Source of the DNA: Roseitranquillus sp963776845
GTDB taxonomy: Bacteria > Pseudomonadota > Alphaproteobacteria > Rhodobacterales > Rhodobacteraceae
Assembly: GCA_963776845.1 (NCBI GenBank)
Contig: CAVZOJ010000031.1
Coordinates: forward strand, 141,635-205,634
Reading direction: 5' to 3'
Length of the DNA: 64,000 nt
Positions within the stretch are counted from its first letter, which is position 1, and each line of letters starts with the position of its first letter. Shown here one piece after another: positions 35,924-44,858 of the stretch. Under the pieces are notes generated by a model that had not been told where the DNA came from, searched no databases, and saw nothing but the letters and a program-made list of their open reading frames with translations. A program made the position numbers and the translations under genes.

Positions 35924-36009
35924 GATGCCTCAGATGCACCCGCATCTCAATGCATGCTAGGGCAACGACGTGTAACTACACGAGTTGGGCCGAAATCCGC
36001 CCCGCACGG

Positions 36010-36240
36010 CTACCAAGCCCTTGAATTCCCGAACACGGCGCGCACCGGATAGACGAAATCCGGCCGGCAAACGTCGAACTTCGGCGGGCTGATCGACGGC
36101 GACGGATCGAGACGGACCGCCGTCCCCCAACGCGGTGCGCCACCCCCCTCCGCCACGGCCCGCGAGAGAGTTTCTACACAGGCTCGGCCGTTGGAAAAGC
36201 ACCGGCACGCATAGTCGGCACCCTCAGCGATGCCGACCAA
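36010..36240 (-). other. possible truncated coding sequence beside IS1634 end
   Basis: An open minus-strand frame reads ADYACRCFSNGRACVETLSR, then RLDPSPSISPPKFDVCRPDF with several cysteines, like a small secreted protein. It lies 16 bp beyond the next minus-strand gene and runs to the IS1634 end, which may have truncated it. No family recognised. Confidence 0.25.
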
Positions 36241-36256
36241 TGCCAGCTATCTCATC

Positions 36257-36697
36257 TTATTGGCCGCGCGCCTCCTCGATCGCCTGCATGCAGCCCTCTT
36301 CGTCACCTGCGGCAAGGGCTTCCTCAGCGCGCATCAGTGCGTCCTGGCGCGAGTCGCCCGACGCACCGCTCGCGGCCTCACTCGCTGTGACGTCACCCTC
36401 CTGTTGGGCCTGGGCGTCCTGTCCCGAGGTCGCGATATCTGCCGTGGCGCCGGCGCCTGAACTCGCGGCGGCGCCGGCCGTCCCCGCCTCGTCCCCGGAC
36501 GCATCTTCTCCGGCACCGGACGAACTCTCTTCCAGCGGCGCGAGGCTTCCGTCCTTCGCTATGCCTTCGCCACTCTGTTCCACGCTCACCTCGCTGCGGA
36601 TTGAGTCCAGTTCTCCGGCGCAATCGGCCTTCGCTGCGGTAGCCGTGACGGCAAGCGCGATACTGGCCAGGTATGCGCCCCAGATCTTAGTTGCCAT
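36257..36697 (-). CDS. secreted low-complexity protein, unknown function
   Basis: 146 residues, ATG 36697 with GAGGAGGA upstream. A signal peptide (MATKIWGAYLASIALAVTAT AAKA, split here) is followed by DCAGELDSIRSEV. A long Ala/Gly/Ser/Glu-rich stretch follows (APLEESSSGAGEDASGDEAG, AAASSGAGATADIATSGQDA), then a structured tail RQDALMRAEEALAAGDEEGC with a second cysteine. The two Cys at the ends could bridge the N- and C-terminal helices. No known domain. Acidic, periplasmic or secreted. Good coding features (RBS, signal peptide) argue that it is real. Confidence 0.6.
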   Translation of the reverse strand: MATKIWGAYLASIALAVTATAAKADCAGELDSIRSEVSVEQSGEGIAKDGSLAPLEESSSGAGEDASGDEAGTAGAAASSGAGATADIATSGQDAQAQQEGDVTASEAASGASGDSRQDALMRAEEALAAGDEEGCMQAIEEARGQ

Positions 36698-37674
36698 GCC
36701 ATGGGTCCTCCTCGGCGCACCTGCGCCCATGCACCGAACAGAGCAGATGGCCGGGTGTTCCCAGCCTCGCACAACGAAGGACGGAAATCTGCGCAAGCGA
36801 GTTTCAGCGCCAGGACTCCGGACTAGATCATGCTGCCAAGCTACCCAGGCTGCAGCCGAGGACAGGCTAGATTGGGCGTGAGGTGACGAGCGGGAACCAG
36901 GGCTTATGGCGTCAGGGCCGGCCGTCGCCGTTCCGAAAAGCGGATACTTCAGCTTTTCACTGCTCTACCCGAGATCAAATGCGGCGGCAGGACGACGCTG
37001 CTCTTGGGTAAGGGATTTGCAAGGCTGCAATCCGGACAGCGCTGCGGTCGTCGTTCGGCGGTATCTCGGAGGAGACTTCCGGAACGATAACCGCGCAGGT
37101 GGCTCAGTTCGCCGAGAGCGTCCCGCAGCGTCTCCACGGTGGGACGGAGCGTATCTTTCAGTGCCCGACAGAAGAGCAGGCAAGGCGCGGACGCGAATCG
37201 TCGCTGTTTTTCAACGGGAGCTCCGCGGACGTCATTTCCACATTGACATGATGCAGTACCCGCTTTTGCGCGCTCTCAGCGTGTCTGCCGTGGCGCTGCA
37301 CGGGCGCCTGGATCTGCCAGATCTCCAGAGCTCCTACCTGCGGTTTCTTGACATGCCGCTGGTGTCGATCTCGGACGCGCAGCAGTCGCCGATGCCGCCG
37401 GTGAATTGGATTTGTGCGATCTATCGCAGGCTGCCAAGCTCGCGCTTGCCGCCGAACACGCGTTTATAAGGCTACCTGACCTTCCTTGGCCGCATGTCGT
37501 CGGAGATGAGACGAGATCGCGCCGTCGAGATCGCAGCACGGGTGGGCGCGCCGCTCAGGATAACCTTCGGATCGGTCGATGCCCATCCTGTCGATCCTCG
37601 CGAACATCCGGGACGAATGGCGCGCTCCCGTCTCGGCCTTCGACGGATCGCGTTCCGGACGGAATTGCGCGGCC
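36698..37674. other. long region without a supportable gene
   Basis: Several open frames overlap here but none has a convincing start and family. The best hints are a plus-strand stretch 37244-37470 (MMQYPLLRALSVSAVALHGR, LDLPDLQSSYLRFLDMPLVS, with ELDLCDLSQAAKLALAAEHA in the next frame) and a minus-strand ETLRDALGELSHLRGYRSG near 37100. They look like decayed genes. The area lies between the secreted protein and IS256 debris. Confidence 0.35.
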
Positions 37675-38133
37675 TCAAGCGGTGCCGAGCCCGATGATCT
37701 CGCGCCGACCCGTCGTGTTCACGGCGACGGCGATTATGTCCGCGTCGGAGACGATCCTGCCGCCGTGGCGCACCTTCAGATACGTCGCGTCGAGCCAGAG
37801 ATACCGCCAGTCGCCGGTGATCCGCCGGTTGATGTTGAGCGACAACCATCGTGTGATGTCCGGCGCGGCTCGAGGAAGGTCGGGAAGTACGAATCTTGCC
37901 TTGGCTTCGGCACGCGCAGGTTCGCGTCCCGAGCCGGGTGTCGAGCGCCCGGTCGCGGCAGCCGTTGCGCCAGGTAGTGCGGCCCTCCGTGCGCTCGTGC
38001 CGCCCGGCGCCAGCGACACCTTCGACGTCGATCTCATGAGAAGCTGCAGCATGGCCTCGGCCACGGTGCGGAGGAAATCGCGCTCGTCGGGCTTCTCAAG
38101 CAGCTCGGCGAGCGACTTGCTGGTCTTGGTCAT
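37675..38133 (-). pseudogene. IS256-family transposase, deleted
   Basis: ATG 38133: MTKTSKSLAELLEKPDERDF, LRTVAEAMLQLLMRSTSKVS is the N-terminal helix region of IS256-family transposases. After garbled sequence (frameshifts), WRYLWLDATYLKVRHGGRIV and AVNTTGRREIIGLG give the first catalytic Asp region. Roughly 100 residues between these blocks and everything after ~37690 are missing. Non-functional. Confidence 0.75.
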
Positions 38134-38674
38134 CGGCGGTCCCGGTACGGGTTGAAGTCGGCAAACTCCACCCTGACCGTACACCTCGATGGCCAACCCG
38201 CTTGCACCGTCTCGGCGAGCGGAAATTCCACCAGCACCGTGGCCGCTGACACGCGATGAAGTTGCGATCGGAGGTTGATGGCCGGAGGGTCGAACGACCG
38301 CGTCTCTGGAAGCCTGGTTCAAGAACGGCGCATCGACGCCGACGCTCTCATGAGGATCCGGACGCGGATCTCCATCAGGGCGATGGCCGCGGTGCCGCAT
38401 GCGTTTGTGCATGACCGAGCCGCACCAGTAGCGACCGAACTCGACAACAAAGGCGGGCCTTCGGTTTGAGCGGCAGGTTCTTGAGGATGAGACGACCACG
38501 GCCTCCTTCAGCGCTGACGCCCCATCTCTCGACCAGCGTCATCGTCGCCGCCGCGAGGCGCCGCGGGAACGGCACCGCGATGCTGGAAACGTTGAGACAG
38601 CAGGCTCATGCCCGCGGCGATAGCGGCTCTCTTCGCGTAACCCAACCGAGACGTCTTTCGGGGCTTTTGCGCCC
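38134..38674. other. region without a supportable gene left of the hydrolase
   Basis: Between IS256 debris and the intact hydrolase I see only short open frames (for example minus-strand RLILKNLPLKPKARLC near 38470) that match nothing I recognise and change frame repeatedly. Probably decayed insertion DNA. Confidence 0.35.
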
Positions 38675-39313
38675 TCAGCGAGTTGATTCTAGGTCGTACA
38701 CCCATGTCGCGACGCTTTTCGCAAGCATCGCAAGATGATCCGACGCCGCGAGGCCGGTGACGCGCTTGCGCGGCCTCAGATCGTGATCGCCATCCTCCAC
38801 CCAGCGGACCTCGATGCGCGGTGAGAGCGTGTAGGTCGCCACCTCCTCAGGGCTGCCGAACGGATCGCGCGTCCCTTGGACGATCAGGGCCGGCGTCTCG
38901 AGCGTGGCGAGGTGCGCGGTCCTCGTCTGCTCCGGCTTCCCGGGCGGGTGAAACGGGTAGCCCAGGCAGAGCAGACCCGCGACCGTTCCGGTCTCGTGCA
39001 GGGGATCGGCTGCCATGCTGGCGACGCGTCCCCCCATCGACTTGCCGCCGATGACAAGGGTCCGACCCGCTGAACAGGCTGCGACGGCGTCGCGAAATTC
39101 GGCGACCAGGCTTTTCGCGCCGGGGGGCGGACGGCGCGTGCCCTCGCGGCGCGCCGCCATGTAGCCGAACTCGAACCGGGCGACACGCAGACCTTCGCGA
39201 GCCAGGGATTCCGCGATCGCCGTCATCGGCTTGGAATCCATCGGCGCCCCGGCCCCGTGTGCGAGGAGGATCGTTGCACGCGAGTCTTCCGGACCGTCGG
39301 TCAGGAACAGCAT
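38675..39313 (-). CDS. alpha/beta hydrolase (dienelactone-hydrolase/KANL3-like)
   Basis: 212 residues, ATG 39313 just inside the preceding TPR gene's end. Alpha/beta-hydrolase fold of the small Tex30/KANL3 type: SRATILLAHGAGAPMDSKPM (oxyanion region HGAG), TLVIGGKSMGGRVASMAADP with nucleophile Ser in GKSMGG (~93), acid Asp in ALIVQGTRDPFG (~147) and His in VEDGDHDLRPRKR (~176). The Ser-Asp-His triad is complete. The substrate is unknown. It forms the last gene of a run with TPR protein, Ku and LigD, so a link to DNA-repair physiology is possible but unproven. Confidence 0.85.
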   Translation of the reverse strand: MLFLTDGPEDSRATILLAHGAGAPMDSKPMTAIAESLAREGLRVARFEFGYMAARREGTRRPPPGAKSLVAEFRDAVAACSAGRTLVIGGKSMGGRVASMAADPLHETGTVAGLLCLGYPFHPPGKPEQTRTAHLATLETPALIVQGTRDPFGSPEEVATYTLSPRIEVRWVEDGDHDLRPRKRVTGLAASDHLAMLAKSVATWVYDLESTR

Positions 39314-39314
39314 G

Positions 39315-40385
39315 TCAACCGGCAGATACGCGTTGCGAGGCGAGGTAGCTGAGGCCCCGCCGCGCCTTGCGTGACCACTCGGACGATGAGTCGAGCTCCA
39401 GGTAGCGCCTCCAGCAGCGTTCGGCCGTCAGCATGTCGCCCGCGTCAAACGCCAACGCGGCAAGGTTGAAGATCGCGTCGGCGTAGTCGGAATCTTCCTC
39501 GATGGCGCGCTCGAGATGGCGGCGGGCGGCACCGTGCCGTCCCTGATCGGCCACCACACCCGCGAGGTTGAACCAAGCCTCGACGAGAGAAGGATCGTGG
39601 CGGATCGCGCGAATGTAGTCCCGCTCCGCTTCGTGCGGTCGGCCTGCGGAACGCAGGCAGTTCGCGCGGTTGTAGGCTGCGATCGCGTCGGTGGGATCGA
39701 GCGCGAGGCAGCGCGCATAGAGCGCGGCGGCATCGAGGATGCGGTCTGCCGCCTCTGCCTCCTCCGCCGCCGCGAAAATGTCCTCGGCGTCCTCTTGGTC
39801 TTCGGCGAAGCCGAAAAGCAGCTGGCCATCAAGCTCCGCAAGCCGCTCGCCCGCATCCGCGTAAATCGCACCGGGGCCACCGACCATGAGCGACCGTGCG
39901 GTCAGCGATGTGGCCGACCCGCACCGATGGACAGAGCGCGCGATCGTGCCCCAACTCGCACCGCCGGCGATCAGGCCTGCATATTGCCGCGCCAGCATCA
40001 GGTCCCTGAGGGTGAAAGGCGCGCCGGCGCTCTCGAAGGCGTCGAAGAGGGCAAGGAGGTCGGCGTCCTGCGAGGACAGCCCGGACTGCTTGCAGAGCGT
40101 CTCTCGCGACAGGTCCCCGGGCAAGACCGCGTCGCCGGGCCCCAGCATCCGCAAGAACGCGGTCTCCCCGAGAATCTTGCGCTTGGTTCGCCGCTCCTCC
40201 GCCAACCGGTCGGCGATGGTTGCATCGTCGAGACGGTCGAGAAGTCGCCTTCCGAACACCGTATGCGTCGTGCGTCGCGTAATACCGCGGTGCAGCACGT
40301 GGCCGGCCAGCGCCGCATCCCGCGCCGCGATACGGCGCGGCACGGCGGCAAGCGCGCCGATCAGGCCGAAGACCTGCATCGTCAC
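39315..40385 (-). CDS. tetratricopeptide-repeat protein in the Ku/LigD operon
   Basis: 356 residues, ATG 40385 overlapping the Ku stop by 4 bp. The N-terminal ~190 residues are unusual: basic, with RTKRKILGETAFLRMLGPGD (helix-turn-helix-like) and DLMLARQYAGLIAGGASWGT IARSVHR, resembling a MerR-like DNA-binding segment. Then three to four TPRs (AALYARCLALDPTDAIAAYN, AERDYIRAIRHDPSLVEAWF, ARRHLERAIEEDSDYADAIF, AERCWRRYLELDSSSEW). It could be an adaptor or regulator for the end-joining proteins. No enzymatic motif. Translational coupling to Ku is the strongest functional hint. Confidence 0.8.
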   Translation of the reverse strand: MTMQVFGLIGALAAVPRRIAARDAALAGHVLHRGITRRTTHTVFGRRLLDRLDDATIADRLAEERRTKRKILGETAFLRMLGPGDAVLPGDLSRETLCKQSGLSSQDADLLALFDAFESAGAPFTLRDLMLARQYAGLIAGGASWGTIARSVHRCGSATSLTARSLMVGGPGAIYADAGERLAELDGQLLFGFAEDQEDAEDIFAAAEEAEAADRILDAAALYARCLALDPTDAIAAYNRANCLRSAGRPHEAERDYIRAIRHDPSLVEAWFNLAGVVADQGRHGAARRHLERAIEEDSDYADAIFNLAALAFDAGDMLTAERCWRRYLELDSSSEWSRKARRGLSYLASQRVSAG

Positions 40386-41254
40386 TTCTTGGCCGAGCGC
40401 CGACGCCCTCCGGTGCCGGTCGCCTTCTCGGCCGGTTCGGCGGCCTTGGTCGCGCGCTTGCTGCGGCTCTTGGCAGGAGGCTTGGTCTCACTGAGGCTGG
40501 CCTTCAGCGCATCCATCAGGTTGACGACGTTGCCGCGCTCCGGCGCGTCGGCGATGATCGGCTTGTGACCCTTGAGCTTCTCGCGGATCATGTCCTTGAG
40601 CGCGGTCTCGTAGCGATCCTCGTAATCCTTCGGATCGAACTTCGTCGTCTTCTGCGCGATCAGCGCCTCGGCCAGTTCCAGCATCTCCGAGTCGGGCTCG
40701 AGATCGGGGATCTCGTCGAAATAACCCGACGTCGCACGCACCTCGTTCGCGGCGCGCAGCGTCTGGACGAACATGCCCTTGTCGCGCGGCGAGATCGTGA
40801 TCACCCGCTCCCGGCTGGACAGGACCACCCGGGCGATGGCGAGCTTGCCGGCCTTGCGCATCGCCTCGCGCAGCACGACGAACGTTTCCTCGGCCATCGC
40901 GCCGTCCGGTGCGAGGTAGTAGGCCGCATCCTGCCAGATCGGGTCGACCTCGGCCTCGTCCACGAACGCCTCGATCGACATGGTGTGCGTCGACTCCAGC
41001 TTCACCGCGTCGAGATCCTCGGCGTCGATGATCACGTACTTCTTGGGCTCGTACTCGTAGCCCTTGACCAGATCGGTGCGCTCCACCAGCCCGAGTTCGG
41101 GATCGACCGGCTTCATGTTGATCCGGTTGTGAGTGTCCTTGTGAAGCTGGTTGAACCGGATCCGGTCGTTCGAGCTCGTCGCCGTGTAGAGCCGCACGGG
41201 GCAGCTCACGAGGCTCAGTTTGAGGTAGCCCTTCCAGCTTGCCCGGGGTGCCAT
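40382..41254 (-). CDS. ku: Ku protein (bacterial non-homologous end joining)
   Basis: 290 residues, ATG 41254 after AAGGAGA. Begins MAPRASWKGYLKLSLVSCPV with the bacterial Ku opening. Core segments: FNQLHKDTHNRINMKPVDPE, VKGYEYEPKKYVIIDAEDLD, RVVLSSRERVITISPRDKGM, DPKDYEDRYETALKDMIREK. The Lys-rich C-terminal tail (PPAKSRSKRATKAAEPAEKA) is typical for DNA affinity and LigD contact. It homodimerises on double-strand ends and recruits LigD, whose gene ends 26 bp upstream on the same strand. Confidence 0.95.
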   Translation of the reverse strand: MAPRASWKGYLKLSLVSCPVRLYTATSSNDRIRFNQLHKDTHNRINMKPVDPELGLVERTDLVKGYEYEPKKYVIIDAEDLDAVKLESTHTMSIEAFVDEAEVDPIWQDAAYYLAPDGAMAEETFVVLREAMRKAGKLAIARVVLSSRERVITISPRDKGMFVQTLRAANEVRATSGYFDEIPDLEPDSEMLELAEALIAQKTTKFDPKDYEDRYETALKDMIREKLKGHKPIIADAPERGNVVNLMDALKASLSETKPPAKSRSKRATKAAEPAEKATGTGGRRRSAKK

Positions 41255-41280
41255 GGGCGTCTCCTTGCGTGACGGTCGCG

Positions 41281-43746
41281 TCAGCCGGGCAGGTCGCGGG
41301 CGTGTTCGTCGATGTCCGCCCACGGGTCGCCGGACCGAGAGACCAGTTCCGGAAGTGTAGAGTAGTTCAAGTCCCCCGGATCGTCGATTGTTTCCAGGTC
41401 CGCCCACGATAACGGCGTCGAAGCGTAGAGATTTGGCCGCGCCCTGAGCGAGTAGGGCGCTACCGCCGTCGCCCCGCGCGCATTGCGGTGGAAGTCGACA
41501 AAGATCCGGCGCCTGCGGTTTGCGGCTCCCATCGTCGTCGTGAAGGTCGTTGGCGCGGATTTCTCTACGCGCTCGGCGAGCGCCTTGGTCGCCATGTGCA
41601 CCGCCTTCCAGCCCTTGCGGGTCGTCACCGGCACGACGAGGTGGACGCCCTTGCCGCCAGACGTCTTGACGAAGGGCACCATGCCCGCCGCCTCGACAAC
41701 GCCGCCGACATGCACCGCGGCCTCGACGATCTCGCGCCAGCCGATCCCTTCGCCCGGATCAAGGTCGAGGACGATGCGGTCTGCCGTCTCGAGCCGCTTC
41801 CGGGTCGTTCCCCAGACGTGGAACTCCACGACGCCGAACTGTGCGAGCGCAAGATAGCCCTTGGCGTCCTCCACTGAGATGTAGGTCTTCGTCTCGCCGT
41901 CGGAGTTCTTGGTGTCGAAGCGGGCGACAGACGCCGGCATGCCACTGAAGGCATGGCGCTGGAAGAAGCAGTCCTCCGGCCGGCCGGTCGGGCAGCGCAC
42001 CAGCGAAACCGGCCGACCGAGCAGGTGTGGCAGCATGAAATCTCCAACCGCCGCATAGTAGACGGCAACGTCGAGCTTGGTGGCGCCGGAGCGGCCGAAC
42101 ATCCTCCGCGTCGGGTTGGTGATCGTGATCGCGGCGAGATCCGCGTCCGAGATCAGTCGCTTCCGGGCGCCAGCGCTCTGGCTGAGTTCGACCTCGCGCA
42201 GCCCCGTGAAGACGCCATGCCTGATCGCGCCTTCCGCCGTCAGGTTCGAGTAGTGCACATGCGCGGTCAGCGTCGGCCGGACCCAGATAACGTCCTTCGC
42301 ACCGCCAGCCAGCGGCTCGGCGCGCGGCAATCCCTCGAGCCGGGAGAAGAGGCGCTCCAAGGTCGCGGCGTCGAAGCCGGTCCCGACCTTGCCCCGGAAG
42401 ATGAGGTCTTCGCCGTTACGCTCGGCCAGCGCCAGGGCGCCTAGCCCGCCTGTGGCCGGGGACACGGTATAGCCCGCGACGGCGAAGTCTCCCGTTTGCA
42501 GCGCCTTGGTCTTGGTCCACGACTTCTGCCGCCCGGGACGGTAGGGTGCGTCGGCACGTTTCGAGACGACGCCTTCCAGCCCCATCTCCGAAATTCGTTC
42601 GAAGACCTCGGCGCCACCGCCCGTGACATGATCGCAATACTGGACCGCGTCACGGGGGCCGGTGCCGCCGAGCAGCTTTGCCAACAGAGCCTTGCGCCGA
42701 TGCAGCGGTGCATCACTCAGGTCCCAGCCGTTGAGGTACGGCAAGTCGAAGGCGAAGAAGCGCAGCTCGTGGCCCGCGCCCCGGCCGAGCGCGTCCTGCA
42801 GCATTGCAAAGCGGCTGATGCCCGCGGCGTCCTGGACGACGATCTCGCCGTCGATCACCGCCTCACGGCACGGCACGCCGTCGAACGCGCCGGCAAGGTC
42901 CCCATATCTCTCCGTCCAGTCGAGACCGCTGCGGGTGAAGAGGCGCGTCCCCCCCTCCGAGACTCGCGCCATCGTGCGGTAGCCGTCGAGCTTGATTTCG
43001 TGCATCCAGTCGTCGCCGGCGGGAGGCGTGGCCGCCGCCACGGCGAGTTGCGGGCGAAGCTGGGACGGCATTGCAGCCCTGACGGCGCCCGGCAGGCGGC
43101 CGGGTTGCAGCCGCTCCGGCGGCCGCGCGACGAGCGCCTCGATGGTCCGGCCGGACTTCACGCTTTCGGGGCGGGCCGCAAGGATGTCGATCTCGGTGTC
43201 GGCCGCTGCGTCACGCTCCTTCAACAGAAGCCAGTTGCGCTTGCTATCGCCCTTCTTCCGCTTGAGTTCCGCCAGCATCCAGCCGCCAGACAGCTTCTCT
43301 CCGGCGAGGCGGAACTTGAAGCTGCCCCGTTCGAGGTCCGCCGCCGCATCGCCCATCGGTGCCCACGTGCCGGCGTCCCAGACGATCATCGGACCGCCGC
43401 CGTAGTCGCCCTCCGGGATCACGCCCTCAAAGTCGATGTACTCGACCGGGTGGTCTTCGGTCTGGACCGCCAGTCGCTTTTCCTCGGGGTCGAGCGACGG
43501 CCCCTTGGGGACCGCCCAGCACCTGAGCACGCCACCGAGCTCCAGTCGGAGGTCGTAGTGGTCCGCCGTGGCGCTGTGCTTGTGAACGACGAACCGATTG
43601 CCCGTCTCCGGTCGCACCTCCCCTTCCGGTTCGGCGGTGCGCCAGAAACGGCGGCGCTTGCGGTAGTCCTGCAGCTTGTCGCTCATGCGTGACGCCACCG
43701 TGGCGCGCGCCATGGCCTGCGTCCAGTTCCGCGTCGCGCTCATCAA
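41281..43746 (-). CDS. ligD: ATP-dependent DNA ligase D (PE-ligase-polymerase)
   Basis: 821 residues from ATG 43746; conserved sequence starts at an internal ATG 43686 (SDKLQDYRKRRRFWRTAEPE). Three domains in order: 3'-phosphoesterase (~40-190; FVVHKHSATADHYDLRLELG, HPVEYIDFEGVIPEGDYGGG), ATP ligase (~240-520; adenylation Lys in DWMHEIKLDGYRTMARV, FEGVVSKRADAPYRPGRQ-type motif IV), and primase/polymerase (~560-810; DDCFF-like region, RIVLDLDPGEGIGWREIVE with the metal Asp pair, TSGGKGVHLVVPV). It repairs double-strand breaks together with Ku. Full length; all domains look competent. Confidence 0.95.
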   Translation of the reverse strand: MMSATRNWTQAMARATVASRMSDKLQDYRKRRRFWRTAEPEGEVRPETGNRFVVHKHSATADHYDLRLELGGVLRCWAVPKGPSLDPEEKRLAVQTEDHPVEYIDFEGVIPEGDYGGGPMIVWDAGTWAPMGDAAADLERGSFKFRLAGEKLSGGWMLAELKRKKGDSKRNWLLLKERDAAADTEIDILAARPESVKSGRTIEALVARPPERLQPGRLPGAVRAAMPSQLRPQLAVAAATPPAGDDWMHEIKLDGYRTMARVSEGGTRLFTRSGLDWTERYGDLAGAFDGVPCREAVIDGEIVVQDAAGISRFAMLQDALGRGAGHELRFFAFDLPYLNGWDLSDAPLHRRKALLAKLLGGTGPRDAVQYCDHVTGGGAEVFERISEMGLEGVVSKRADAPYRPGRQKSWTKTKALQTGDFAVAGYTVSPATGGLGALALAERNGEDLIFRGKVGTGFDAATLERLFSRLEGLPRAEPLAGGAKDVIWVRPTLTAHVHYSNLTAEGAIRHGVFTGLREVELSQSAGARKRLISDADLAAITITNPTRRMFGRSGATKLDVAVYYAAVGDFMLPHLLGRPVSLVRCPTGRPEDCFFQRHAFSGMPASVARFDTKNSDGETKTYISVEDAKGYLALAQFGVVEFHVWGTTRKRLETADRIVLDLDPGEGIGWREIVEAAVHVGGVVEAAGMVPFVKTSGGKGVHLVVPVTTRKGWKAVHMATKALAERVEKSAPTTFTTTMGAANRRRRIFVDFHRNARGATAVAPYSLRARPNLYASTPLSWADLETIDDPGDLNYSTLPELVSRSGDPWADIDEHARDLPG

Positions 43747-43790
43747 GCCCCCGCTGGCGAATCCTCCGCGGGTCTGGGAGATAGGTCCGC

Positions 43791-44858
43791 ATGTCGACCG
43801 CGATCCGCTACTTCAAATGGTCCTTCGTCGTCACCGTCTTCGGCCTCGTGCTCGCGTTCTGGCTGGGGCTGAAATTTTCCGGCACGCTCGGCGGTGCGCT
43901 TTCGTTCCTGCTCGTGGGAACAGTGCTCGCCGTGCTCGAGATCTCGCTCAGCTTCGACAACGCCATCGTCAACGCCAACAAGCTCAAGACAATGGCGCCG
44001 GTCTGGCAGAGGCGCTTTCTGACGTGGGGCATCCTCATCGCCGTCTTCGGCATGCGGATCGTCTTTCCGTTGGCGGTGGTGGCGATCGCGGCATGGGTCG
44101 CTCCGTTCGAGGCGGTGCGCCTCGCCGCGACCGAGCCCGCCGAGTACGCGCGGCTGATGCGCGAGTCGCACCTGTCGATCGCGGCCTTCGGCGGCACCTT
44201 CCTGATGATGGTGGCGCTGCAGTACTTCATCGACGAGGACAAGGAGGTCGACTGGCTGAAGGGGGTGGAGGACCGGCTGCGCCGCTGCGCCTCGATCCGT
44301 GGCATCGCCTACGGGCTGGTGCTGCTGGTGATCCTCTGCTTTGCCGGGCTGCTGCCGGCAAAGTCTGAGGCGGAGTTCCTTTTCGCTTCGGTCCTGGGGC
44401 TCGTCGTCTTCACCGCGGTCGAGACCCTGAGCGAGGTGCTCGACGCCCAGAGCGAGCTCGACGCCGCGGCGCGCGCCGGCGGCCTCGGCGCGTTTCTCTA
44501 CCTGGAGGTACTCGACGCAAGCTTCTCCTTCGACGGCGTCATCGGCGCCTTCGCCCTGACCCAGAATCTGTTCCTGATCGCGATCGGGCTCGGCATCGGT
44601 GCCATGTATGTCCGGTCGATGACGATCATGCTCGTCGACCGACAGACCCTGACGCAGTTTCGCTTTCTAGAGCACGGCGCGTTCTACTCGATCCTTGCGC
44701 TGGCGCTCATCATGTTCGCGCAAAGCCTCGTACACGTGCCCGAGTTCTTCACCGGCCTCATCGGCGCGGCGATCATCGGGCTGTCGCTGTTCTCCTCGAT
44801 CCGCTTCAACCGGCGCGCGGCTGCCGACCAGCTCAGAGGCCGCAGCCGCGCGCATTGA
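43791..44858 (+). CDS. DUF475/TerC-like multipass membrane protein
   Basis: 355 residues, ATG 43791 after GGGAGATAGG. About nine hydrophobic helices (e.g. WSFVVTVFGLVLAFWLGLKF, RFLTWGILIAVFGMRIVFPL, GLVLLVILCFAGLLPAKSEA). Two conserved acidic repeats, LEISLSFDNAIVNANKL (~50) and LEVLDASFSFDGVIGAFALT (~240), are characteristic of the DUF475/TerC superfamily, thought to handle metal ions or oxyanion stress. Divergent from ligD across 44 bp. Its 3' end overlaps the SMP-30 gene by 26 bp on the other strand. Confidence 0.88.
   Translation: MSTAIRYFKWSFVVTVFGLVLAFWLGLKFSGTLGGALSFLLVGTVLAVLEISLSFDNAIVNANKLKTMAPVWQRRFLTWGILIAVFGMRIVFPLAVVAIAAWVAPFEAVRLAATEPAEYARLMRESHLSIAAFGGTFLMMVALQYFIDEDKEVDWLKGVEDRLRRCASIRGIAYGLVLLVILCFAGLLPAKSEAEFLFASVLGLVVFTAVETLSEVLDAQSELDAAARAGGLGAFLYLEVLDASFSFDGVIGAFALTQNLFLIAIGLGIGAMYVRSMTIMLVDRQTLTQFRFLEHGAFYSILALALIMFAQSLVHVPEFFTGLIGAAIIGLSLFSSIRFNRRAAADQLRGRSRAH

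Larger units (their letters stand above)
32826..35984 (-). mobile_element. IS1634-family element, interrupted by an IS110/IS1111-type element
   Basis: The two halves of one IS1634 transposase lie on either side of a foreign element (33838-35228). Candidate terminal sequences with TGTAACTACACG at 32826 and its near-mirror CGTGTAACTACACG at 35969 mark the ends. Without the insert the element would be about 1.77 kb. Confidence 0.65.

Noticed and set aside
36906..37469. Plus-strand open frame of 187 codons
   Set aside because: No RBS, no recognised domain, and internal hints of a frame change near 37400. Kept only as possible decayed DNA.
38675..43746. Novel anti-phage defence system built on Ku/LigD and the TPR protein
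   Set aside because: All recognisable domains fit DNA end joining and an ordinary hydrolase; there is no nuclease or abortive-infection effector in the operon.
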